DNA of 64,000 nucleotides from CAWCBG01 sp963793845 (lineage in GTDB: Bacteria; Acidobacteriota; Terriglobia; Terriglobales; Acidobacteriaceae): positions 462,980 to 526,979 of the forward strand of contig CAWCBG010000004.1 of assembly GCA_963793845.1 (NCBI GenBank), written 5' to 3'. Position numbers and translations under genes: made by a program. This document shows positions 35,483 through 42,717 of this stretch, one piece after another (the first letter of the stretch is position 1; each line of letters opens with the position of its first letter). The notes beneath the pieces are model-generated. The model was given only the letters and a program-made list of their open reading frames with translations. It was not told the DNA's origin and ran no database searches.

Positions 35483-36796
35483 ATGGAATCATTTTTGATC
35501 GCGGTAGTTTCGATGGCCGTAGTGCTCGGCATCATGATTCTGGTGCACGAGTTCGGCCATTACGCTGCCGCTAAGTTTTTTGGTGTCCGCGTCGACGTGT
35601 TCTCCATCGGCTTTGGAAAGCGCCTGGTCGGTTTCCGCCGGGGCGATACCGACTATCGCATCAGCGCTTTGCCGCTGGGCGGCTACGTAAAAATGGCGGG
35701 CGAGAATCCTCTGGAGTCGCGCAGTGGCGCGCCCGACGAGTTCATGTCGCATCCCCGCTGGCAGCGTTTCGTGATCGCCATTGCCGGGCCGGCCATGAAC
35801 ATCCTTCTGGCCATCGGCTTGTTAACCGGCGTTTTCATGGTGCGATACGAGCACCCGGTATACCTGGATCAACCCGCCGTAATCGGTTGGGTCATCGGCA
35901 ACTCTCCGGCAGCCAAAGCCGGTATCGAGCAGGGGGACCGCATCGTCCGAATTGACGGTGTCCAGAAGCCGACCTGGGAAGATGTCCTGCTCAAGACCAT
36001 GATCGGTTCCAAGCAGCCGATTGATGTGGCCATCCAGCGCGGCGACAAAATCCTCGACAAGCAGCTCGAGCCTCTGGCGGAAGGAGCCGACCCGTTCGCG
36101 ACCGTCGGCATTCCCGATGAACCGCTCACCGTCACCACCCTTGAGCCCAGCATGCCGGCGGCCAAGGCTGGTATCCAGGTTGGCGACGAGATCGTGTCGG
36201 TCAATGGAGTTCCGGTTCGCTCGATCTACTTCCTCATCGACTTCCTGCAAAAGAACGGGAACAAGCCGACTGAAGTTACGGTCGTGCGCAATCACCAGCA
36301 GATCACGCTGAATATTGCCCCCGCGCAGGTAACTGAGAACGGGGAAAAGGCTTACCGTCTGGGCTTCCGCTCCGAGCCGGTACACATCGACAAGCTGCCC
36401 TTCGCCCAGGCGTTCCGGCACTCTCTCGAGGAGAACAAGAAATACTCCCTGCTGATCGTCGACCTGGTGCAGAAGATGGTAGAGCGCAAGGTTTCGATCA
36501 AGCAGATGGAAGGCCCCATCGGCATCGCCCGCGCTTCCGGCGAAGCTGCACGCCAGCCGGGCTGGACACCGCTGCTCAAGTTGATGGCCATGATCAGCCT
36601 GAATCTCGGCATCTTCAACCTGCTGCCTATTCCCATACTCGATGGCGGCATCATCCTGTTGCTGTTCATCGAGACGATCATGCGCCGTGACATCAGCGTA
36701 CGTATCAAGGAGCGGATCTACCAGACTGCGTTCGTGTTCCTGCTGCTGTTTGCGGTGATGGTGATCTACAACGATCTGATGAAACTCAGGAGCTAG
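35483..36796 (+). CDS. rseP: Site-2 intramembrane protease RseP
   Basis: The 437-residue membrane protease carries the zinc motif HEFGH (LVHEFGHYAAAKFFG near 22-36) in its first helix and the second site in LNLLPIPILDGGII near the C-terminus. Two PDZ domains lie between: VIGWVIGNSPAAKAGIEQGDRIV and EPSMPAAKAGIQVGDEIVSVNG. RseP cleaves anti-sigma factors inside the membrane and removes signal peptides. It begins 8 bp after dxr and ends the block. A hairpin of 9 bp lies 46 bp after the stop. Confidence 0.93.
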   Translation: MESFLIAVVSMAVVLGIMILVHEFGHYAAAKFFGVRVDVFSIGFGKRLVGFRRGDTDYRISALPLGGYVKMAGENPLESRSGAPDEFMSHPRWQRFVIAIAGPAMNILLAIGLLTGVFMVRYEHPVYLDQPAVIGWVIGNSPAAKAGIEQGDRIVRIDGVQKPTWEDVLLKTMIGSKQPIDVAIQRGDKILDKQLEPLAEGADPFATVGIPDEPLTVTTLEPSMPAAKAGIQVGDEIVSVNGVPVRSIYFLIDFLQKNGNKPTEVTVVRNHQQITLNIAPAQVTENGEKAYRLGFRSEPVHIDKLPFAQAFRHSLEENKKYSLLIVDLVQKMVERKVSIKQMEGPIGIARASGEAARQPGWTPLLKLMAMISLNLGIFNLLPIPILDGGIILLLFIETIMRRDISVRIKERIYQTAFVFLLLFAVMVIYNDLMKLRS

Positions 36797-36842
36797 TCGC
36801 GCTGCGCCAGATCCCTCAAGCGGTCAAATCGGTCAGATAAAA

Positions 36843-36864
36843 AGCCGGGGAAACGTCCCCGGCT
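36843..36864. terminator. Hairpin after rseP, likely terminator
   Basis: AGCCGGGGA pairs with TCCCCGGCT around AACG. A-rich sequence precedes it (AAAAAG) but the downstream T-tract is poor, so on the plus strand it may be a pause or processing hairpin. A near-copy of the stem with a good T-tract occurs at 37054-37082. Confidence 0.6.
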
Positions 36865-36993
36865 CAGGTCGCTATAAAACTCGATATTAATTGTTTTGAA
36901 GGGTCGCACCTTCCTAGGCCGCTGAAAAACTCTTTGGAAGGCCAGATTTTGAAGGGGCATACCTTCAGGTACGCCGTTAAGCCCTTTATTTTT

Positions 36994-37036
36994 GTCATCC
37001 CGACGAGGCCTTCAGGCCGAGGAGGGATCTGCTTTT
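36994..37036 (+). repeat. Dispersed intergenic element, GTCATCCCGA...GGGATCTGCTTTT type
   Basis: The order GTCATCCCGA, a small GGCC-TTCA-GGCC hairpin, then GGAGGGATCTGCTTTT matches the order GTCATTACGAG, a GCGCCC...GGGCGC hairpin, then AAGGAATCTGCTTCT at 57898-57940. They appear to be two copies of one dispersed repeat family. Confidence 0.5.
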
Positions 37037-37053
37037 GAGTTTTCGGCAGCCTC

Positions 37054-37082
37054 AGCCGGGGAAGGGCTCCCCGGCTTTTTTC
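37054..37082 (+). terminator. Rho-independent terminator
   Basis: GCCGGGGA pairs with TCCCCGGC around AGGGC and is followed by seven Ts. It lies about 260 bp after rseP, and its stem almost repeats that of the hairpin at 36843-36864, so the pair may act in series. Confidence 0.8.
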
Positions 37083-37440
37083 TCGCCCCTCTGATTGCCC
37101 GGTACGCGTGACACCGATGTTTTCAGATCGCCATCTCCTCCGGTCCTGTCCGACGGCATCGCAGCTCCCGCCCCTTGCCTCGGCCGAGCATGGCGAAGGA
37201 CGCATTTCCCCTCCACCAATCTGCCATTACCTTCGTAATAGTTGATTCACCATATTGACGAAGCGGACGGAACTAGTACGCTGATAGGTTGGGTGTGGTG
37301 TCCCTGAGGGTGACATCATCTTGCTTTTTGCGGCCAGGCCGCGGACTGACAGACACCCGGTGACGTATCGTTCTTTGAAAATCTGGGAAGCGGGCTGGCC
37401 ATACTGGGCCCAATCATGGAGGCGGGCAGCCAACCGTTAA

Positions 37441-37620
37441 CTCGTTTGTTTGGAATATTTTACTTGTAAGTCATTTGTAATCAATATTTTGCAGATGGTA
37501 TATCCCGCCGAGCTCAAAATACACGAGATTTAGCTGCTAAGTCTTTTGTCTGGAATATTTTGCCTATAACTCCCACGGGCTCAATATTTTGGCGGGAATT
37601 TTTCGCTAAGTTGTTGATTC
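37441..37620. repeat. AT-rich direct repeat with 100-bp period
   Basis: TGGAATATTT occurs at 37451-37460 and again at 37551-37560; TCAATATTTT occurs at 37481-37490 and 37581-37590. Both pairs are exactly 100 bp apart. Each copy is preceded by a TTTGTTT or TTTTGTC stretch and followed by a GCTAAG word in the second half. The tract is far more AT-rich than its surroundings. Function unknown. Confidence 0.6.
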
Positions 37621-37795
37621 TAGGTAGCCGAGGTAAGGGGGTCTGCACGTTATCGGACTCTGAACAGTTGGTTCATAGTCAGTTGTTAGCGCAGCTTAAA
37701 AGCGACTGGGATGACAGCCTACGGCCTGGTTGCTGATCGCAGATTGCAGATTGCTAGGCAGCTGCCGGTCGCCGTTCCTGAAACCGACGACCGGC

Positions 37796-38881
37796 TTAGT
37801 CCTTGGCCATGGCGTAGTAACCTTGACGGGCCTGCACCTTCAGGTCGCTAGACTTGGTGTGGACCTGCACTTTGCGGTAGGAGCCGTCCAGCTTAGTGTT
37901 GGTCGGGGTGTAACCGAGGTTGTACTGGCTGCGCAGTTCGTTCTGGATCTGGTTAAAGGCCTCGCGCAGCTTCTGCTGATTGTTCCCTACCTCGATCACG
38001 CGGCCACCGGTCTCCTGCGCCAGCTTTCTCATGTCGGAGTCGCCGGAATAGCCGAAACCGCCATAAAAGCCGCGGTCGGCAATCAGGATGACATAGGCCA
38101 TGGTGTCGGCCTTTTGCGCGGCTTCGATCGCCTCGCGAATCTTTACCTGGCTGCCTTCGTCCTGGCCGTCGGTGAAGACGATCATGGCTTTGCGCCCGAC
38201 TTCGTTCTTCAGCTTCTCGTCAGCCGCGAGATAGATGGCGTCGTAAAGAGCCGTGCTGCGAGGATTGTTATTCGGGACCGGACCGCCGCCAATGCCGACC
38301 GGGCCTCCGCCCGCCGATCCTCCGCCGATCTGCAGCTTGTTCAGCGCATGTGCCAGGTCACGAACGTTGTTGGTGTAGTCCTGATCGAGATCGATGTCAG
38401 AGTCGAAGTTGATGAGGAAGGCCAGATCTTTTTTGCCCAGCACGCTATGCAGGAATTCGGTGCAGGACTCCTGCTCGATGGTCAGCACGCGAGTCTGGCT
38501 GGGGCTGGTGTCGATCAGGATGCCAAGCGTGAGCGGCTGGTTCGATTCCGCCGAGAAGTACTTGATGGTCTGGGGCTTGCCGTCTTCGAAAACGTCGAAG
38601 TCGGCCTTGGTAAGGTTGGGAATCAACAGGCCGTGCTTGTCTTTCACGTTGAAAAACAGGTTGACGACATTGACCTGGGCCTTGAAGGTCTCCAGCGGCT
38701 CCTGCGACTGATCTTGCGACTGATCCTGAGAAGACTGGTCCTGTCCCGCTGCAGGTTGCTGCGCTTGCGGCGAATCCGTGGAGGGCGAGGAGGAACTCGA
38801 CGCTTGCGCAACTGACGGCGCCACCGCGGCGAGGCTCAGGCAGATCACGGCAAGGACTTGGCGAAAACGGCTCGACAACAT
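37796..38881 (-). CDS. Secreted VWFA-domain protein of the acidobacterial type
   Basis: The start ATG 38881 gives 361 residues; the frame opens at 39022 without homology before that. A signal peptide (FRQVLAVICLSLAAVAPSVAQ) is followed by a low-complexity linker of Ser, Gln and Asp repeats and then the domain. It holds FNVKDKHGLLIPNLTKADFDVFEDGKPQTIKYFSAE, a DTSPSQ site in place of the DxSxS metal-ion motif (VLIDTSPS), FDSDIDL and TDGQDEGSQV. The family is abundant in acidobacteria and thought to work at the cell surface. It is divergent from a paralogue at 39021-40385 with 139 bp between them. The metal-binding serines are only partly kept, so ion dependence is uncertain. Confidence 0.8.
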   Translation of the reverse strand: MLSSRFRQVLAVICLSLAAVAPSVAQASSSSSPSTDSPQAQQPAAGQDQSSQDQSQDQSQEPLETFKAQVNVVNLFFNVKDKHGLLIPNLTKADFDVFEDGKPQTIKYFSAESNQPLTLGILIDTSPSQTRVLTIEQESCTEFLHSVLGKKDLAFLINFDSDIDLDQDYTNNVRDLAHALNKLQIGGGSAGGGPVGIGGGPVPNNNPRSTALYDAIYLAADEKLKNEVGRKAMIVFTDGQDEGSQVKIREAIEAAQKADTMAYVILIADRGFYGGFGYSGDSDMRKLAQETGGRVIEVGNNQQKLREAFNQIQNELRSQYNLGYTPTNTKLDGSYRKVQVHTKSSDLKVQARQGYYAMAKD

Positions 38882-39020
38882 AGGTTCTCTTTCTGGCGTG
38901 ATGCATCCATTGTAGTGCAGGCGCTGCGCGCTGGACAGAACCGGCATTCGCAATGCCCCGGGCGCGCCCTGCAGGTATACTGTGCTCAGTTCCAGCAAAC
39001 TGGAGAGTACTGAGAAACCC

Positions 39021-40385
39021 ATGCTGAATGCTCGTATGAGCTCGTGGATCAGAGGCGCTGCCGTGCTGGTGGTACTGACGTTGGCCGCTGCTTATGCGGT
39101 TTGCCAGAGTCAGCAGCTTCCTGATGCACCGATTCCACAGAACAATGCACCTGCGCCTGCCGCTAACCCGCCGGCGCAAACGGCACCTGACAATCAGGGA
39201 ACATCCACCTCGAAAGGAAACCCGGAAGCGCCGCCAAATACTCGGCCGGAAGGACAACAAGGGGGCAGTGAGCCGCTAAACCCCACCGCTCCCCCGCCCG
39301 GTTCCCGAGAGATCAAGACAGTTCCACCCGGGTCGGTGCCGCCGGGTCAGAGCAACGCGCAAGATCAGCTCTTCAAGTTGCAGGTGAACGTTAACTTCAT
39401 CACCATCCCGGTTACGGTGAAAGATTCCGAAGGGAAGCTGGTCGACGGCCTGCTGGAATCCGATTTCAGCGTGTACGAAGACGGGACGAAACAGCACCTG
39501 ACTTTCTTCACCAGCGACCCTCTGCCGCTTTCCGTGGCGGTGATCGTTGACCTGAACCTGACGGAGGTCGCACTGAAGAAAGTCGATACGACCTTTTCCG
39601 CGCTCGGAGGCGCATTCGGTCCGTTCGACGACGTCGCTCTATTCACCTACGGAAATACGGTGAGCAAGCAACAGGACTTCGGCAACATCCAGCGTCTCGA
39701 ACTGGCGTTGAATCGCATCCGGAATGTTCCAGGGCAAAACTCGGACGCCCCGGTGGTTGGCGGCCCGTTCGGTTCAGGCCCGACCAACAACGGAATTCCG
39801 GTCGATCCCGGCCGGCTGCAAGTGCAGACGCCTTCCCGGCAGTCTTACGTTCTGAATGACGCTATCCTTACGGCTGCGCAGGAACTGGCTCACCGGCCTC
39901 GCGAGAACCGCAAGATCATCTTCGTCATCAGCGACGGTAAAGAGTACGGAAGCCGTGCCAACTATGCGCAGGTGCTGAAGGTACTCCTCACGAACCAGGT
40001 GGCAGTCTATGCCGTGGGCGTCGATTCGGCGGCTATGCCAGTCGTCAACAAGGTGGAGAAGATGCGCATACCCGGCTTCGGCTATAGCGATATTCTGCCG
40101 AAGTATGCCAACGCCACCGGCGGCGATGTGTTGAACGAGTTCTCCAGGGAGAACATCGAGAGCGCTTATCAGCGTATTACGCTGGAGGCGCGCAATCAGT
40201 ACACCCTGGGCTATAACACGCCGCAGACCGCTTCCAGCACTTATCGGGAGATCGAGGTGCGGGTGAAGCGGCCAGGCGTCAACGTATACGCCAAGCATGG
40301 CTATTATCCGTTGCCTCCGCAGCGTATGCAGGCCGAGCCCACGGCGGAACCGCCAAAGACGGGCACAGCACAGCCGCCGCAGTAA
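39021..40385 (+). CDS. Secreted VWFA-domain protein of the acidobacterial type, paralogue
   Basis: The start ATG 39021 (MLNARMSSWIRGAAVLVVLTL) is preferred to GTG 38982; the product is 454 residues. A signal peptide ends near VCQS, then a proline- and asparagine-rich spacer of about 85 residues leads to the domain. It has VNFITIPVTVKDSEGKLVDGLLESDFSVYEDGTKQHLTFF, VIVDLNLTEV, NDAILTAAQELAHRP and VISDGKEYGSRANY. The layout is the same as its divergent neighbour and the two share the 139-bp gap as a promoter region, which suggests a local duplication. The C-terminal tail is proline- and threonine-rich. Confidence 0.8.
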   Translation: MLNARMSSWIRGAAVLVVLTLAAAYAVCQSQQLPDAPIPQNNAPAPAANPPAQTAPDNQGTSTSKGNPEAPPNTRPEGQQGGSEPLNPTAPPPGSREIKTVPPGSVPPGQSNAQDQLFKLQVNVNFITIPVTVKDSEGKLVDGLLESDFSVYEDGTKQHLTFFTSDPLPLSVAVIVDLNLTEVALKKVDTTFSALGGAFGPFDDVALFTYGNTVSKQQDFGNIQRLELALNRIRNVPGQNSDAPVVGGPFGSGPTNNGIPVDPGRLQVQTPSRQSYVLNDAILTAAQELAHRPRENRKIIFVISDGKEYGSRANYAQVLKVLLTNQVAVYAVGVDSAAMPVVNKVEKMRIPGFGYSDILPKYANATGGDVLNEFSRENIESAYQRITLEARNQYTLGYNTPQTASSTYREIEVRVKRPGVNVYAKHGYYPLPPQRMQAEPTAEPPKTGTAQPPQ

Positions 40386-40472
40386 CGGCTCAGGTTTTTT
40401 CCTTAGCGGAATGTTGCAGCTCGGAGGCTCGGTTAAAGCGAGCCTCTGGGCCAATCAGATATTCGTCCAAAC

Positions 40473-40495
40473 AAAAAAGAGTGCCAAAGGCACTC
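40473..40495 (-). terminator. Terminator of the ClpB-D2-like gene
   Basis: GAGTGCC pairs with GGCACTC around a three-base loop. Six As precede the left arm on the plus strand, so on the minus strand the hairpin is followed by a T-tract. It sits 21 bp after the minus-strand gene. Confidence 0.75.
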
Positions 40496-40515
40496 GCGCA
40501 CGCAACCCGGAATTT

Positions 40516-41685
40516 CTACTTGCGGTCCAGCAGAGGTGCAGCGCCGAGTTCACGACGTCCGGAGCCAGAGGCTTTCGCCGCCTTTCCCGCTGCCATTCCA
40601 CGCGCATTCGCCTCCGGACCATACCGTTCCAACAGGACTGGCACCAGCGCTCCTTCTGCCTCTTTTACGAAGGTCATGCTGCCATTGGAGTCGCGGTCGA
40701 TGCGGATGAAATCCCCGAGTTTCACCTGGCCGGTGGCCACCAGATTGGCCAGCGGAAATACGATGTTGCGCTCGATGGCACGCTTCAGGTGACGCGCTCC
40801 ATATTTCATGTCTGTGCCTTCGCAGAGCAGGAACCGCTTCACCTCTGCGGTGCAGCTGAAGACGAATTGCTGATTGCCCGTCGCCTGCAGAATGCGCTGC
40901 TGCACCAAGCCGAGCTCAATTTCCAGGATCTGTTCCAGGTGGTCGGGCCGCAGCATGCGGAAGACTACCGTCTTGTCGATGCGGTTCATGAACTCAGGAG
41001 AGAACTTCCGGCGGGCCGCTTCCACCGCCGTGCGGTCGATCTTTTCATCCAGCCGGGCGTCCAGGAAAGCCGGCTTTTGCGCAAAGCCAAGAGTTCCGTT
41101 GATGAGGTCGCTCATTTCGTGAGCGCCGAGGTTCGACGTCATGATGATGACGCACTGCGAGAAGTCCACACGCCGATTGTCGCCTAACGTGAGGGTTGCC
41201 TTGTCAAGAATGCCCAGCAATAGTTGCCACAACGCATCGGATGCCTTCTCGATTTCGTCAAACAGCACAATCGACAGCTTGGTCTTTTCCGTGTGCCACT
41301 GATTGAGCGCTTCCTGCGTGAATAAAGGATGTGTCTCGCGGTGGCCAAGGTAGCCCGGAGGCGATCCAATAAGCTTGGCGATTTCGTGAGAGTGTTGAAA
41401 TTCCGCACAGTCAATCTTGATGCAGGCGTGAGGATTACCGAACAGCGACTCCGCCATGGCCTCGACTACGCGCGTCTTGCCCGATCCGGTTGGCCCGAGA
41501 AACAGCAGATTACCGACTGGCCTTCCCGGGGGATTGAGCCCCGCCAAAAACATCTGGTAGATTTCGGCGACTTTCTCGACCGCTGGGTCTTGCCCTACGA
41601 TCTTGCGCCTGATAGCTGTTTCGAACTCTTGTGCATCGTCGCTGCGACGCGTCGGATCCAGAGTTGCATTCAATCCGGTTTTCAT
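40516..41685 (-). CDS. Stand-alone ClpB/ClpA D2-like AAA+ ATPase
   Basis: The start ATG 41685 (MKTGLNATLDPTRRSDDAQEFETAIRRKIVGQDPAVEKVAEI) gives 389 residues; upstream residues in the frame have no homology. It is the second AAA+ module of the ClpA/B family without the first ATPase or N-domains. Walker A is GPTGSGKT (about 67-74), Walker B LSIVLFDEIEKA, sensor 1 VIIMTSNLGAHEM, the arginine finger region PEFMNRIDKTVVF, and the D2-small domain follows with KYGARHLKRAIERNIV. No zinc finger or ClpP-binding loop is apparent. It probably disassembles a partner protein. Partner unknown. The gene lies downstream of hpf, separated by 318 bp. Confidence 0.85.
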   Translation of the reverse strand: MKTGLNATLDPTRRSDDAQEFETAIRRKIVGQDPAVEKVAEIYQMFLAGLNPPGRPVGNLLFLGPTGSGKTRVVEAMAESLFGNPHACIKIDCAEFQHSHEIAKLIGSPPGYLGHRETHPLFTQEALNQWHTEKTKLSIVLFDEIEKASDALWQLLLGILDKATLTLGDNRRVDFSQCVIIMTSNLGAHEMSDLINGTLGFAQKPAFLDARLDEKIDRTAVEAARRKFSPEFMNRIDKTVVFRMLRPDHLEQILEIELGLVQQRILQATGNQQFVFSCTAEVKRFLLCEGTDMKYGARHLKRAIERNIVFPLANLVATGQVKLGDFIRIDRDSNGSMTFVKEAEGALVPVLLERYGPEANARGMAAGKAAKASGSGRRELGAAPLLDRK

Positions 41686-42003
41686 AATGATTGCCACTTG
41701 CCGGCTGCGTCTCCGGCCAGCCCGGAGACAATAGTCGTGTGTATGAGATGGAATTTCCGGCCCTCCGAGTTGTTCGCCGCCGCGCAGTTGTTCAAAAGCA
41801 GGAAGCGAATTAGCCCGCCAGACTGGTGGTATTGGATGCAACTTGAGTGCCGGAACGGCGCTTACTGAATGGTTATTCTTTGCAAATAAAAGTGCGGGCG
41901 AGATCGATCGGATAGGTTCGTGTAACCGTTTAGAACTTCTTCCTTCTAAAAGCGAAGAGGGCGCCATCGGAGGCGCCCCTGTAGTCTGAGCCAGCGATTT
42001 TTC
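41686..42003. other. Non-coding gap between hpf and the ClpB-D2-like gene
   Basis: The 318 bp hold the hpf terminator hairpin at 41959-41978 at one end and nothing else with clear structure. The open minus-strand extension of the ATPase gene across it is unlikely to be coding. A promoter for the ATPase gene should lie here (an AT-rich patch near 41870-41900), but I cannot assign it. Confidence 0.5.
41959..41978 (-). terminator. Hairpin after hpf
   Basis: GGGCGCC pairs with GGCGCCC around ATCGGA, 26 bp after the minus-strand hpf stop. The following tract on that strand (CTTCGCTTTT) is only moderately T-rich, so strength is uncertain. Confidence 0.5.
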
Positions 42004-42603
42004 TTATGGCACTTCGATCAATTCGATCTTGCCATCCTTGCGCCGGTGCAGCACTTTGACTTTCCCTTTGGGATCGCGGAAGACAAACACCTCGCGATCG
42101 CGAAACTCACACTCTTTTACCGCTTCCTCCACTGTCATGGGACGCATGGCGATGGCATCGCTGGACTTTACCAGGTGAGCTTCGGTGGTGCGCGCGATAG
42201 AAGGAAACTTGTGTACTAAAACGGGGACAGCGGTAGCCGGGCTGGAACCGACCACGACCTGCGTCTCCGCGTCGGCTTCAACCGGCGTCTGCCAGGTTTT
42301 GTCTTTTGGCTTGCGATGAGTTGCGCGGCGGCGGCCATTGTGCCGCAGAACCTGGGTTTCCAGATGCTCAAGAGCCTGGCTGACCGCGGCGATCATGTCG
42401 GTCGACTCGGCCAGTCCAACGACATGGCCGCGACGGCGCTTGACGGTAATTTCAGCGATGTTACGGTGCTTCTCCACCGTCAGGATCACCTTGCTGGAAA
42501 AGTTGTCGCCCAGGATTTTTGTGAGTTTGGTGAGGCCCAATTCCACCTCATCGCGAACGGCGGGAGTGATTTCGTATTGCTTGCCGAAGTATTCTACGTT
42601 CAT
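42004..42603 (-). CDS. hpf: Ribosome hibernation promoting factor, long form
   Basis: The 199-residue protein has the N-terminal sigma-54 modulation/S30EA fold (MNVEYFGKQYEITPAVRDEVELGLTKLTKIL; EITVKRRRGHVVGLAESTDM; RHNGRRRATHRK) and a C-terminal dimerisation domain from about residue 150 (RPMTVEEAVKECEFRDREVFVFRDPKGKVKVLHRRKDG). Both together define the long form, which pairs 70S ribosomes into inactive 100S particles in stationary phase. Gene order rpoN-hpf is widely conserved. A GC-rich hairpin follows its stop. Confidence 0.93.
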   Translation of the reverse strand: MNVEYFGKQYEITPAVRDEVELGLTKLTKILGDNFSSKVILTVEKHRNIAEITVKRRRGHVVGLAESTDMIAAVSQALEHLETQVLRHNGRRRATHRKPKDKTWQTPVEADAETQVVVGSSPATAVPVLVHKFPSIARTTEAHLVKSSDAIAMRPMTVEEAVKECEFRDREVFVFRDPKGKVKVLHRRKDGKIELIEVP

Positions 42604-42717
42604 GAAGCTCCCTCCTGCCGCGGCCTTGACTAAGAATTATGTTCGTTTAGGCGCGGCATGTTTCACCACTCCGGTAACGGCCCACGGCTATTGCGAGCCA
42701 GCTTGCCGGTACAGCAG

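Larger units (their letters stand above)
36797..37795. other. One-kilobase non-coding, repeat-rich gap
   Basis: No open frame here has coding character; those present are arginine/serine-rich and lack ribosome-binding sites. It holds, in order: a hairpin, a CCTTCAGG-centred palindrome (36955-36975), a GTCATCCCGA...GGGATCTGCTTTT element (36994-37036), a terminator, about 350 bp without recognisable structure, and the AT-rich direct repeat at 37441-37620. The far end (about 37725-37790) has GC-rich TTGCTGATCGCAGATTGCAG-like short repeats. The rseP block ends at its left, and a minus-strand gene ends at its right, so both genes converge on it. Confidence 0.65.

Noticed and set aside
37227..37433. 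Minus-strand open frame of 68 residues in the 1-kb gap
   Set aside because: No ribosome-binding site, low-information sequence and no neighbouring partner; treated as non-coding.
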